Below, piece after piece: positions 20,857 to 33,590 of a stretch of 64,000 nt of DNA; position 1 is the stretch's first letter, and each line of letters begins with the position of its first letter. Source of the DNA: Cryptomeria japonica (taxonomy: Eukaryota > Streptophyta > Pinopsida > Cupressales > Cupressaceae); NCBI RefSeq assembly GCF_030272615.1, contig NC_081407.1:148985744-149049743 (forward strand). Reading direction: 5' to 3'. Both the position numbers and the translations under genes were made by a program. The notes under the pieces were generated by a model. That model saw only the letters and a list, made by a program, of their open reading frames with translations, searched no databases and had not been told where the DNA came from.

Positions 20857-21820
20857 TATTTAGGGTAAATATCAATGTATTTTTTTTTTTTGTATAGATA
20901 TTGTAGATATATGTCAGTCTTTACTTTGATAAATTTGGTGTTCGTTACTCAACTAGAGTTCTAATTTGTAATTGTAAAGATCAATCACTTCTTATAGCAT
21001 TTTTTTTTTCTAAGACTACACTATAGGTGTAATCTTGAATTATTGATTTGACCATATCATGAATTGTTTGACCTAATTACAATATTCAATATATCCTACT
21101 TTGACCCAACCTTTTTAGGATCTAGTGATTAGCTCATCCTCATGCATGCCAAAAATCTTTAGTTGAGAAACTAAAGGACTCTATCATGTGCATCTTCTAG
21201 GTCATTATAAATATCGAGTGTTAACATGGTTTCTCATACAACATTCGCAATCAGTTGCATTATCAATTTACTCCAAGAGTATCTAAGAATATAATTTGCA
21301 TATTTGCATACATCATCATTATCTATTAATCAATGTGTATACAAATGTTGTATCATTAGAAAATGGCCTTGACTTGTTATCAAGGAAGTTGACAAATATT
21401 TAATTGCATGTAGTAAGCCCGATATTCTCTTCAACACGACTCCTTATTTCAAGTACATTAATATAGGTTTAGGCAAATAAGACTCTTAGGTCAACATGGG
21501 TAGAGGATCTATCTTTCCAAGAAGGATACAATCAGAAAAATAAAGCCAGTCATGAACGAAAATTCATTTGAGATGACACAAACTCTACATTAGTTTTCCT
21601 TTGTTGTGTATTTATCAATCACATCATCAAGACTCCATTCCATCAATGACATATGAACAATAAACAAAATTAGTAAATCACTTAAAAATAATCAAGTACC
21701 TCTATTTTTCATTTGCACAATTTTCTTTGTCAGACATCAATTATTTAAAGTTTAATTTATTATAATTCAATGTTTAATATTTGTAAGAAAAGAAAGTAAA
21801 TGAACTCAGAGTGATGTGAT
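20857..21820. repeat. Dispersed repeat R1, copy A (right part)
   Basis: Non-coding. It continues the flank at 5666-5813 across the Tat insertion and aligns along its length with 32560-33590. Shared landmarks include TATTTAGGG, GACTTGTTATCAAGGAAGTTGA and CTCCTTATTTCAAGTACATT. The family is unidentified; I see no coding remnant and no terminal repeats in either copy. Confidence 0.75.
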
Positions 21821-23015
21821 TGTATACACTTAAAATTGGCTATGAGAAATTAAATAAATATTTTATATTTATGTAATGTTAATTCCTCTATTAAAAAATT
21901 AATTTGAAAAGATTAATTTATTTAGTTCTCTCTCATTAATATTCTTCTATTAATTAATTAAATTGAAACATTTTATTAATTAATTCATTGAGCCCTTTCT
22001 TCTAAACCAATTAATTAAATATCTAATATTTAGTTATCTCCCATCCACTATCCTATAGTCTCATTTAATTAAATAATTTTATAATTATTTAATCTTCTTT
22101 TCCCACTCATCTTCATCTCCACATCACTCACCTTTGCCAACTCATAATTATGTGGCTAAAAAAATTAATTATTTTTAATTATTAATTAGTCATATTTATC
22201 TTCAACTTCTAATCCCTAGTCAAGAGGAGGAAAATATCCACTTGTCCCCTTCCCTTCTATATTCTCTCCAACATCCCTACATCTTAGGAAGAGGTTTCTC
22301 CACATCAGCCAGATCAACATCCACTTGTCCTCATATCCCTAAATCTTCTCTAACCATCCTATATTCTCTCAACTCTTCATCCTCAGTCAAGGTGAGTCTT
22401 TTGACACTTGGCTTTTCCTTCCACCTTTTTCTCTATCCTGTAGGTGTAGGAGGAACATCTTCCACCTTTATCTCTCACATCTCAATCTCTTATTTCATAG
22501 CCATCCAAATTGCAAGATTTAATCAAGACCGTTGATCTCCGCCACCTAAGCTTATCCTCTCAAAAATCTATAAATAGAGGTCTCCTAAGCCATTTTCAAG
22601 CTAATAGCTAATCTCATAGTGATCTGAGAGTCTTCATTTTGCATCCGTGAGTTTTAAGTTTGAATAAATTTAGCATTTTAGGAGTTTTATCATAACATAT
22701 CATTACCTTTTCATATTAGCTTAATATCATTTAGCATATCATTTAGCAATCATTAATCAACAACCAGTTATCTGTCCATTCTTCATGTGCCATCTTGGAA
22801 GCTAAGCAATGCTTATCTGAGAGCAACATCAATCTGCAACCAAGAACTATGGGGATAGGACATAATGAGACATAAGGGTAAAAAGGTATAATATTTGATA
22901 TTTTGTTATTTTACTTTGTTTTATTGGTTGAAGCTTGAGTTCCTATCTTTTTGTATTTCATGATGAGCTAACAAGTTGCAGGTTTATTTTGAGGAGTTCA
23001 ATTTAAGTCGACACA
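21821..23015 (+). repeat. 5' LTR of Tat element 2 (1195 bp)
   Basis: Begins TGTATACACTTAAAATTGGC and ends GTCGACACA, four bases before the primer site. It is AT-rich in U3 with TTAATTAA palindromes, with TATAAATA at 22569. The initial TGTANACACTTAAAA resembles the start of the LTR fragment at 42932. Confidence 0.8.
22569..22576 (+). promoter_or_regulatory. LTR TATA box of Tat element 2
   Basis: TATAAATA followed by GAGG, placed as in element 1 relative to the AT-rich U3. Confidence 0.65.
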
Positions 23016-23019
23016 TTTT

Positions 23020-23038
23020 TGGCGCCCACTGTGGGGCA
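23020..23038 (+). promoter_or_regulatory. Primer-binding site, tRNA-Lys type
   Basis: TGGCGCCCACTGTGGGGC matches the complement of the plant lysine tRNA 3' end as I recall it, with one mismatch (ACTG for ACCG). It differs from the tRNA-Trp site of element 1. Confidence 0.75.
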
Positions 23039-25007
23039 CATCCTTCCAATATCCTATCTTTTTCTTCGTAGCTTAGATTCCATTTCACGTAATCAAGTAT
23101 TTGTAAGTCAGTTTCACGCCTATGTGTTATTTGGTAGAGCTTTTACCCTATAGGATAGTGCATTTATTGCTTTTGTTAACACATTTCCTGCATTCGCTAG
23201 TTCTTTTATTGATAAAATCATGCATTTGTGATTGAGATTAACACTTTTGTGATGCAAGTTAACGCATTCATCTGACAGTGCAACACTTTTACATATTTTG
23301 TCCATGCATATACTTGTTTAGTGCAACATATACTTGTTTAGCACATTTACTTTGTTAATCTGTTTGTCAGCTACCTCTTTTTGTAGGTTCGACCATCCAA
23401 GACAAGATTTTTGAAAAACCACTAACTGGGTGTTGTAGGGTTCATTTTTAAGCAAATTTCCATGCATTTCCTCACTTAACTAAATTAAGGGTTTTTCAAA
23501 GTAAAAGATCATACTTGTTCATCTAGTTTAACTAGGGGTGAAAAAGCAACACGCAAACTAGCATTGAGTGTCTTCATTAGAGTAGTTGCACATAAATGTT
23601 TTAGAAGGCTTAAAATAAATCTTTGTCTTCTGTGCTTGTTAAAGTGGTAGGTTATTATGCTCTCACCTCAACCAGGTGATTAGAAAACCAGACCCACTTT
23701 CTAGAATGTTTAACCTTTAGAGGGATTTCCTCCCGAGTAGCTCTTAAGAGGGGACGACCCAAGTGGAAATGGGCTAATGCCAAGCTCTTCCGATCCACTA
23801 TAAATAAATTGTCTTTGTAACGAAAGTTACAAGCAATGAGTGCTAATTAGTTCATACCGACATCATATCTCCCCATAAACCCTATAGAGCACAACCTCTA
23901 TAGGTTGGGAGCCTTCCTTAATGGAGTGTAAGGTGCCGCATGTATGGCCACTCGACCAGATGCCTTGACCAAAAACTCTTTGTGTAAAAAGACCAAATCC
24001 TTCTAGTTGTTGGCATAGGAGGTCGGACCTCTGGAGCGGCTCACATGCATACGGTTCTTAGTAGAGATACAAAGTTCACCATGGGGAGTTTTCATGGGAA
24101 CTGGTGCTTGGCTGCCTCAGAGAAGTGAGTACCGAGGGTGGAGCCAATGGGGTAAAGCATCTAAGTATCTGCTTTTAATAGCGTAGCCTTGGGGAAACCC
24201 ATGTGAGATTCAACAATTATTGTCCTGGCCTACCATAGGAAATTGTACTTGCATGTGCATTTTGCTTTCAAAATATTGTGTCTGTTGTGCTTGCATCACA
24301 TTTTCAAATCAAAAGTAGAAAAATAATCATCATGATGAAAATATCAAAAACTTGCTGGAAAGGAAACCGAGTCACGCATTTGCAATGCAAATTTTCATAG
24401 CGCATTCACAACTTTAGATCATGCATATACACACTGTTTGATAGCACATTTAGCACAAAACAGTGCATTTGCAACACAAAGTTGTGCTTTTGAAACACAG
24501 AGTCGCGCATTTGTACAACAATGCAGTGCATTTGTCACATTGGACAATGCATTTACCTAATTAGGTCACGCATTTGTTTTCATGCATTCACAACAGAGGG
24601 CACTTCCCACCATCAATCTAAAATTCTAAAAAATATTTTTGGATACCCTTTTTTCGAGAAGAATCCATTTCAACTGTCACATATATCAAAACCAGTCAAA
24701 CAGATAGGTTTCTTGAGCAATTCATCCAAAATAATAGATCACACCTAAGGTTATCACAAGTATTCACCTTTAACAAGTCTTAGATCCAACATCTCAAGTG
24801 CACAAAACACATTTTTATTGATAAATTTGATCTTTCAAACATAGTTTCTCAGCATGATACATCATCCTTCATCACGAAACTTTAAGATCAGATTAACCTT
24901 GTTCATTGACTTGGATATATCGTTTTACCTTGAACTTGGTATTATCAGACTTCACAAAACTTGCACTCACATTGGGATCAAAAACTTGTCAACCATTACA
25001 TGCTTGT
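23039..25007 (+). other. Untranslated leader of Tat element 2
   Basis: About 2 kb with many GCATTT / TGCATTTG repeats (23150-23350 and 24370-24600) and a structured block at 23720-24240. No supported gene. Frames at 24521-24748 and 24854-25045 lack a recognisable domain and are not conserved in element 1. Confidence 0.6.
23762..23832 (+). other. Conserved leader RNA hairpins (element 2)
   Basis: AGTGG (23762-23766) pairs with CCACT (23795-23799). TTGTAAC-GAAA-GTTACAA (23815-23832) is a perfect 7-bp hairpin with a GNRA-type loop. Both have counterparts in element 1 at 8127-8175, with a C-G to T-A compensatory pair in the first stem. Confidence 0.45.
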
Positions 25008-25281
25008 ATGACCATTTTGTGTCGTCTCAGGAAGAAGAAACTTAGTTATAAGGCATTCTTTAAAAAGAGAAGGTTTCTATACATAAATCGCAAAATTTTA
25101 TTGAAGCATCACATATTCCTATATCATTTTTCGTAACTATCTACGTGGTTATGTAATAGAGTTTGATGAAGAAACCTTACAAGCACGTTCTTTTCAACAA
25201 AGAGACACCTTATCTCAACACACCAATAGGGGTGGTAGAATCAACTTAGCTTATCTTCCTGAACAAGTGATCACCTATTGA
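25008..25281 (+). pseudogene. Upstream ORF relic of Tat element 2
   Basis: The first part is open in one frame (25008-25136) and the rest in the next frame (25135-25281), so a single frameshift near 25134 breaks it. Across the two frames it follows the C-terminal half of the 8800-9324 product: KRRFLYINR, then NYLRGYVIEFDEETLQARSF, then NRGGRIN, then ITY before a stop. It occupies the same place between leader and gag. The function is unknown. Confidence 0.6.
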
Positions 25282-25379
25282 GTTACTTCTAGAAAATCAA
25301 AAACTTGGGGAGTTTTAATTGGTCATATGTCAGTTTGGACTAGAGCTCAACATGAGCAATTGAGAAGACAACAAAAAAA

Positions 25380-28300
25380 ATGGAAGAAGAAAATTCAATG
25401 TTTCATCAATTTGGATACACAAATATTGATGAAGAAGCAGTCAATAATACCATTGGAGACCTTCAATAAGATTCCAAATTTGACAAACTAATAGAAAAAC
25501 TCTTGGAAAAACAAAAACATAAGTAAATCCTAATGTTGGCAAATTCAGAAGCAAAATTGCCACAAGGTTTAACATGGAAAGTTTGAAACATGCGGAAACA
25601 AGTCATAATCAAAACATTGATGATCACAACGATGATAACTTGAATCAGGTAAACTACGAAGAAACAAGAAGAGATAATGAAGAAACAAGAGGAGATAAAA
25701 CAAGAAGAGACCACAATGATACAAGGAACCAAGATGAAACAAGAAGGGAGCATGGTGACAAAAGAACCCGTGTTGATAATCCTCTTTTGACTCTCACTCA
25801 ACAAATACAAACTTTGCAACAACAAATACAAGATATGCAAAATGGAACAAGTTCTAAGAAATATTCATTAGAGGACATCTGTCCATATCCTTTTGACAAG
25901 ATTTTAAACATGATACCATTCCCACAACATTGTGAAATCCCAAAATATGATAAATATGATGCGAAATGTGATCCTAAAGATCATATTAGGGAATTTTGCA
26001 CTATGAGTATGGATTTTTCACACAATGAAACTTATTTGATGCATTTATTTCCTAGAAGTTTAAGTGGGCAATCAATGGAATGGTTTTTAAAATTGCCATC
26101 TGGGATTAAATCTTTTGAAGAACTCGTGAACAAATTCATCTCACAATACTCCTACAACTTAAGAAATGAGATAACAATGCCAAACCTATGCAATATCAAA
26201 AAAAAGAATGGTGAACCTTTCATGGTCTTTCTACAATGATGGAGACGATTTTTTAATAGGTATCCAAGAGATGTACTAGATCAAGAGAAAATGGACATCT
26301 TCATTGACAATCTTACCAATAAAATGAGTTATAGACTCAAAATGCAATGTCCTCCTAGTTTTGCAAAAATGATTGAAAATGGTTTGAAAATAGAGGACGC
26401 TATGGTCAAGAAGGGAGAATTAAAACTGTACAATTCCTCTAACTACAACAACAACAACAACAATGGTAACAACAAAAATGGCAATAATAGCAACAACGAT
26501 AAACCAAAATTGTGGACGAAGAACAAAAATGATGCTAATGAGGAGGTATCTCATAACAATGATGCTAAACCACAACAACCCATTTTCAATCTCTCAAGTC
26601 GAACACCAATAAACAATCAAGAGAATACTAAGCCAAAGTCCTTTTATTCCAACCCCCGCAAAAAAATTACAAACATTGGGGAACCATTGGAATCAACTCT
26701 AAACATGTTTCTTGCAAACAAGTTAATCACATTACTAGAAGCAAGAGATTTTGAGCCTAATGTCAAACCAAGTTGGTGGAATGACAATCATTTTTGTAAT
26801 TTTAATAGAAACAAAGGACACCAAACAAATGATTGTCAAAGACTGAAACATCTCATTTAGGACTTGAATGATAATGAGGTTATCACAGTGGATGGTCATA
26901 AAATGAATGAATCACACAACTTTCAAAAGTCCACTCCCTAACTATGAAAAAGGGTGGAACCTCAAATACACAAGATGACAAGGGCAAAGGAAAGGTAAAT
27001 TATACCTACACATATGACAATGTAGTGAATGTCATCATTGTTAAAGACAAAGTACCTGCAGAACCAGTGAATGCAATTACTCGAAGTAAGGAAAATGCAA
27101 CATTTATAGGTGTGACAAACAACATAACATCCACTTCAAGATAATACAACTTAGTGGATCCATTACAAAAAATACCCACACAAATATCGATCTTAGAGCT
27201 TCTCAAGATCTCACCAATGCATAAGGAAATATTGGAGAAAGTTCTAGTGGAAAGAACAGTCTCTAAGGATGTTGATCAATTTCAAAACATAGTGGGACAT
27301 CTCATAGCCCCTCATTGCTTATCATTCACAGAAAATGATGACGTATCATTGAAACATCCTCATAACGCTCCCCTGCACATTGAAGTCACTATTCATACAA
27401 CCTGTGTCAAACATGTTCTTATAGATGGAGGAGTTGGCTTAAACATTTGTGCATTAAGTTTGATAAAAGTTGTGGGATATTCAAAAAATGTAGTGGATCC
27501 TAAAAAGAAAATAAAAATCAAGGCCTATGATGAAGAAGAACGTTCTTCTATATGAACAATGGTTTTACCACTCAAAATAGGACCAATTGAGAAAAGTACA
27601 GTTTGTCAAGTTTTGGACTTGAATCTATCTTACAACATTCTTCTGGGTAGACCATGGATTCATGATATGCAAGCAGTTCCTTCGAAATATCATCAATGTG
27701 TCAATTTTTCTCTGAATGGACAAGAAATAACCATATCAGTAGATTCTAGTCAATATTGCAATAATTTGAAACTAGCTCAAGATGAAAGGGTTCCTCATAG
27801 CAGAGAAGCATTATCTTCTACCAAAGCATCTCAACAGACATCATATACATATACTTTGGAAGGTTTCGAGAAAAATCTAAAATTAAATGATGCCATAATG
27901 GGAAGGTATTCTTTGCAAACTTTACCACTTTATCCAAAGTCATATGTAAAACCAACAAATGAATAAATGCAGATCCAACAAAAACACATTGAAATATTTG
28001 ATGGAAAATTTGTTAGAGCTAGAACATTATTTGAAGAAACTGAAGAAAAAGATATTCTTGATTGGTTGTATAAAGATGAAGAGGAAATCATAGAAGCAAC
28101 TTTAGATATCACTGTCCCCACAAAACAATATGGCAATGGATTCGGGATAATGCAAAGAACGAGATATCAAGGAAAAGGCCCTATTCGCAAGCGCCAAGAA
28201 GGCATTATAAAACCAATCACATCTCACTCTCAACATGTTAAAGATAAATCTAGACTTGGCTATGACAAGCATACTCAATCTATATAAAAATGAGATCATC

Positions 28301-30250
28301 ATCAAAATAACCAATGGAGAAGAAAACTAGCGCATAAAGAGGAATCATGGCAAGAAGTGATACATCAAGTAGCTGAAAAGACAAATAGAGAACAAAAAGA
28401 AGAAGAATATGAGAAACAACAAGAAGAACTCACTATTTAAAAAGAGGAGGCTTCTTATAAACAAATTTATCAAGTGCAAGCAAGAAGAAAACCTGATCAA
28501 GCCAGTACATAATCAGCAACAGAAGAAACAATTAGAGAAGAGGAATATGAGCAGCAACAAGAAGAACCTGCCATTCAAAAGGAGGAGTCTACTTATGAGC
28601 GAATCCAAATAGTATAAGCAAGTGCAGAACCTGAATTAGAACATGCAACAAAACTTGTATCAATTATCAGTGAACTCTTCTCACCATACAATATTCCTGT
28701 CAAATACAGTTGTGTAGTACTACAAAGTGATTATGAAACTAACTCACATGAATATGAATGGGGTCTAGATCCACCATTTGATTTATCAAGTGAAGAAATT
28801 GAAGACAAGGATGCTTCTCCAAAAGATAACACATCTTCCAAGAAACATAAATAAGAACTTGACAGAAGACAAGAAGAAATCCGAATCCAAAGAAGAGAAA
28901 CATATGCTAGAAAATAGGAGGAAGAAAATAGGAGAAAGAAAGAGGTCTCAATCCAAAAGACAACAATGATCACTACTTAATAGTCAGAAGAACAAAAGGA
29001 CATTATATCTCCATCAATCTTTGGTCATCAATAACCAAAACTTGGTAGAAACATAGAAGAATTGATAGCAAGCCAAGTGGGAGAGACAATCCATCCAGAA
29101 GAAGCAGATTATGAAAGAAGACAAGAAATGGAAAGAAAAGCAGCAAAAGCTCCTCAAATATCTCAAATACAAGCAAACGATAAAATTGATTCGAATACTG
29201 AGAGATCTTCTGAAAAGATGTGTCATCCAAAAGACATACAAGTTGATATGATCAATTCATTTGAGGGACAAATGTCAACAAATAGACCACTTGAAGGTTA
29301 ATCACAATTTACTACATGAAAATAATGAAATCCCTGAACTGGATACCTTTCCAAATGGCCATGCCATATACGTATACCTTAATGCTTTTGAACCTATAAC
29401 ACCAAAGAAAACTTCCATCAAAGAATCAAATAATGCTTCTTGTAGTCAAGACGGTAAGAAATCTTCGAGTCGCAAAAGTGAAATAACAAAACAAAGAAGA
29501 AGGTCTAATGCTGAAAACCATTTAATGACAACATTAGATCAATCAAAAGATAAAATAAAGGATGTATCTGATGGTGAAAACCTCCCCGAGGCATCAAAAG
29601 ATGGAGGATTTGACACCATACCATAATATTTTCAAGAGAGATCAATTATTTTGATATAATTCACAAAGGTAGTTAATATTGGATCCCCAGAAAATCCTAA
29701 GATTCTTCATCCTGTGGCATCTTTATCAGAACAAGAAAGACAAGACTTTACCGAGTTCTTCAAGAAGAGGCAAATCAACTTTGCCTGGTCATACACTAAT
29801 ATGCCAGGACTTGATCCAGATCTTATTATGCATCATCTCAATGTCACTCCAGGAGCCAAATTAGTTAAACAAAAACTTAGAAAGATGCATCCCCATATTG
29901 CTCTTATTCCTCATATTGCTCTTCTTGTTAAAGAAGAATTGAAGAAACTACTGGATGTAGGATTCATAAGACTTATTACATATCTAGAATGGGTGTCAAC
30001 TATTGTGCCTATATCAAAGCCAGAAAAAAGTATCAGAGTATGCACATATTTCGAAGACTTGAATAAAACATGCCCAAAGGATGACTTTCCATTACCCAAC
30101 ATTGATATCATTGTAGATTTATCAGCACGACATGAAATGTTCTCCTTAATGGATGGTTTTTCAGGGTATAATCAAATCAAGATAACTCTCGAAGATCAAG
30201 AGAAAAAAAAATTCACGTGCCCTTGGGGGTACTTTCTGTTGGAATGTCAT
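25380..30250 (+). pseudogene. gag-pol: Gag-Pol pseudogene of Tat element 2, truncated in reverse transcriptase
   Basis: Homology to element 1 starts near the methionine at 25380 (frame 3), shifts to frame 2 at about 25560 and continues with stops. The Gag core is at 25860-26340, with an N-rich tract at 26445-26500. The knuckle reads CNFNRNKGHQTNDC, with the second ligand lost. The protease motif is LIDGGVGLN near 27421. A G-patch-like segment is near 28120, a variable K/E-rich linker runs 28310-29600, and reverse transcriptase starts at about 29930. It ends after FTCPWG. Stops at 26237 (VFLQ*WR), 26858 (LI*D) and 27142 (SR*YNLV) correspond to R or Q codons in element 1, each one C-to-T step away. 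No functional product is expected. Confidence 0.88.
28405..28632 (+). repeat. Internal duplication in the linker of Gag-Pol 2
   Basis: Two diverged copies (about 28405-28495 and 28545-28632) both read GAATATGAG, CAACAAGAAGAAC, AAGAGGAG or AAGGAGGAG, then CTTAT. The spacing is about 140 bp. The linker of element 1 lacks this K/E-rich repeat, so the linker evolves quickly. Confidence 0.65.
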
Positions 30251-32384
30251 GCTGTTAGACAATTCAGATAACAACCACTAATCAAAACACTCTCTTAACA
30301 ATGTTGGGATAATAACTGTTCTAAGGAAGATCTCAATATGTCATGATGGATTAGTAACATAAATTATAATGGCGTCAAGAGCACGGTTCATTATTTTCTA
30401 TTTTATTATTAGAGAATGAAATAGATGGAGGATGAAAAAACTATTTCTATAGATTGTTCATCAATTTTCTTTTTCTCATAAAGCCCTCAAATGATGGTAG
30501 ATGTGTATCTATTATTTATTTCTTAGTTTATATATTTATCATAATGGTAGATGTGTATCTATTATTAATTTCTTTGTTTATATATTTATCATAATGGTAT
30601 TCACACTATTTGATTGAAAATAATTTGAAAAATTATCGGTATAAACTTTCATGTTTTAATTTGAAGAAAAAGTAAAATAATTTCTCTCATTGTTTACCCC
30701 TTCAACATTTATCATGTTATTTTCCATCTTGTTTCCTAAATGTATACAATTTTCCATTCTATACTCATTACCTACTCTATATGATAGAAAAATAAATAGA
30801 ATAATAACTCTTGGGAAAATATAAGATGAATATGAGGTTTTTTTGGATTTGTAGAATTACAATGGAAACCTTTGAGTTAATATTGATATTGTTCACCTCA
30901 AACCTATGGTCATGTTTTTGTGGCTATGTATCATTACCTTTTTTACAATAATTTTTTTATTAGAATATCAAAATGTAAGATGAATATGAGGTTTTTCTTT
31001 TTTAAAAAGTCATGTTTTAATTTATTAAGAATACACATTCCTTCCAATTAGACTAAATTAGAATGATTGAAACAATAATATAATGAAAGAGGATGTTGTC
31101 ATGGGTAGATGGTAGGATAACTTGTATATTAGTAAGTTGTAATGTCTTGGTATTATTAGTTCTTGGCATGGAACTATAGTGCAGGGGTGCCTTTAAAAAA
31201 CGATTAGTAGATTCTTTTTGCATCCAATCAAAGTTGTAAATTTTATCAAGATAAATTTCTTTGCATTGTCTAGTACATAAAATTAATCAAATTTTTACTG
31301 TTGATAATTAATTTTTTATTTTGTCAAATTCAGATTGGTGAAGAAATTGGCACTACAGATTTCAAAGCAAGAGAACACACAACCCCTATGCACCAACTTT
31401 ATAATGAAAAACTAGTCCTCCTTTTTTGTACTATGCCCTATTCATGATTGAGCCTAGATTTGTTGACTACAAAGAATTAAAATAATAGTCTATTTGAATA
31501 TCTTCAAAACCCTTGTCTTTAACATGACAACTAATACTTGGGCAAGTTAGGGTTTCTTGTGTGATGACAAATTTACATATTGAGAGTCCCTTCATATAGA
31601 AATGGTGTGTATAGGCAATATATAGACATATGTTGTTGGACATGTGGGTTTGAAGGTTAAAGGCCCTCCCATATTGCTTTTCTCTAGACGCTTGATAGAT
31701 ATTTGAAGGTCATAGATTGTAGTGAGTAAGAATCGAGGGAGGCTTGATCAAGAGATTCGTATTGGGTTCAAATCCAACCCTTGCCTATATATCCACTCAA
31801 ATCACTAATGGTTACTCACTATATTAGGTAGGTGGGGGTAACTCTGAATGGATTGACTATCTACGATGAAATAAGAAAGGTCAAAGCGGGTTCTTTTCTC
31901 CCTCATTTGGCTCTCTTAAGTTTGAAGCAGATTTCTCGGTCACTGCTCTACACCTCAACAAATTTACCAGAGAAAAACAATTCTGAATGCCATTTTGAAA
32001 CGAGATGCATGAAAATGAAGGCATATTGCACATATATAGCGTGGAACAGAGGAGGCATAATTAAAGAGCATACTGCACATATATAGCATGCTGATAATCT
32101 AGAAGAGAGGAACGGAAAAACCTAGGGTAAAACACCTGTAGCTGCACACAGTAAACCAAGATTATTATGAAAAAACCACATGAAACCACATCATCTCATA
32201 TCAAATACTGAAATCTGGAAATGGTTACAGACTAGATTGCTTTGGGAGGGTACAGTCGGCACCCAAAACAAGATATCCCACATGAGAGGAGCCATAATAC
32301 AAGTACTGAAAAATTACCCAATTCAGTTAGGGAAGCAATCCCATTCCCCAATTTTGAATGCCGCTTAGGCTTAGGAAAAGTTTG
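30251..32384. other. AT-rich repeated DNA, no gene
   Basis: It begins where element 2 breaks off. 30345-30385 repeats the flank at 5757-5797 (GGATTAGTAACATAAATTAT). 30400-30830 is similar to 35295-35612 plus 42355-42420. A box-B-like GGGTTCAAATCC near 31766 has no tRNA body around it. Short frames at 31832-32086 lack recognisable domains. Confidence 0.55.
30400..30830. repeat. Dispersed repeat R2, copy 1
   Basis: Shares with 35295-35612 the landmarks ATTATTAGAGAATGAAATAG, CCTCAAATGATGG and CTTCAACATTTATCATGTTA. Its right part, ATAATAACTCTTGGGA, matches 42388-42402 beyond the Copia-type insertion, so it represents an uninterrupted copy of that insertion site. Confidence 0.65.
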
Positions 32385-32512
32385 GAGTACTAGAGAGTAC
32401 CGCCTTTATTGCTCTTCCCTTCACCTTTCACACAGCCGAAGTCGAACTCGTGTGGATACATCAAGAAACATTTGTTGTTTACCGTTGCACCGCACAGGAC
32501 CAGCCAACCTTA
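32385..32512 (-). repeat. tRNA-derived SINE-like head (copy B)
   Basis: On the minus strand: GGTCCTGTGCGGTGCAACGG (box A-like), then CGAGTTCGACTTC (box B-like), then GGTACTCTCTAGTACTCC. The order and spacing match copy A at 5555-5665. The body beyond the shared head diverges between the copies, so the element length is uncertain. Confidence 0.45.
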
Positions 32513-32549
32513 AAAAGTAACATAAGTTTTCAATATATCGAGAGCGCGG

Positions 32550-33590
32550 TTGATCTAATATGAATTTATTTAGGGCAAAAATCATATAGGATAAAAGTAT
32601 AATTTTTTATATTTTCGTTTTAAATTTTTTTATTGATATTGTAAATATATATCAAACTTTAATTTGATATATTTCGTTATTCATTATTTAATTAATAATT
32701 CTACTTTGTAATGGTGAAGATCAAACAATTTTTATAGCATTTCTTTGTCGAGGACTACATTATAGATGTGACCTACTCTCATCCATTGGACCATATCATG
32801 ACCTAGGTTGATTTTATTTCAATGTTCAAGATCTCTTGCTTTGAGCCAACCCCTTTAGAATATAACTTGTTGAGCGTATCCTTGTGCATACCAAAAAGAT
32901 TGAGTTGAGAAAAAAAAGGCTTGTATATGCATCTCCTAGGTCATTATATATATCAAGTGTTATCATGACTTAGCATAAACACATTCACACTCCAATCGCA
33001 TTATCATTTTTATTGTAAGAGCATCTAAGAATATAATATGCATATTTGCATACTTTGTCATTATATATCAATCAATGTGTATATGACTATTGTATCATTA
33101 GCAAAGGGGCTTGACTTGTTATCAAGGAAGTTGAAAAATATCCATTTGCAAATAGTAAGCCCCAACATTCTTTTCAGCACAACTCCTTATTTCAAGTACA
33201 TTGGCATAGGTTTGTAGACAAATAAGACTCATAGGTCATCATGGGTAGAGAACCAAACTTTGCAAGATAGATGCAATCACAACAATAATGCCAAATCACA
33301 AACTCAAATTCATTTGAGATAACGTAAACGTATCTTTAATTTTTGTTTGTTGTCTAAGTACCAATTGCAACATGAAATATAGATTGCATCACACCAATTA
33401 CAATGTATCAACAATAAAAAAAAAAAAATAGTAAATCTCGTTAAAGAAACCAAGCATATCTATTTCTCTCTTAACATTCACATATTTTTCTTTTCTCTTT
33501 TATTATTTTATGTCTAATTTATTAAATTATTTAATACTTGTAAGAAAATAAAGTGAATGAGCTAGGGATAATATGATGATAAGTTTAGGC
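32550..33590. repeat. Dispersed repeat R1, copy B (uninterrupted)
   Basis: Aligns with 5780-5813 joined to 20857-21820, that is, copy A without Tat element 1. Near 32553 it reads CTAATATGAATTTATTTAGG where copy A reads CTAATATAAATG, insertion, TATTTAGG. It also continues through the point where element 2 begins in copy A. Confidence 0.75.

Larger units (their letters stand above)
21821..30250 (+). mobile_element. Decayed, 3'-truncated Tat-type Ty3/Gypsy element 2
   Basis: An 8.4-kb remnant with a 5' LTR, tRNA-Lys-type primer site, leader, upstream ORF relic and a Gag-Pol pseudogene. Homology to element 1 stops inside reverse transcriptase, just before the conserved MPFG block. Second RNase H, integrase and 3' LTR are absent. 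Its protein remnants are homologous to element 1 throughout but clearly diverged, and its primer tRNA differs, so it is a separate Tat family and an older insertion. The left end lies in repeat R1, at a position that is uninterrupted in the R1 copy near 33580. Confidence 0.88.

Noticed and set aside
31740-31800. Possible tRNA gene or SINE (GGGTTCAAATCC box B near 31766)
   Set aside because: No acceptor stem, no box A at the right distance, and no second copy in the window.
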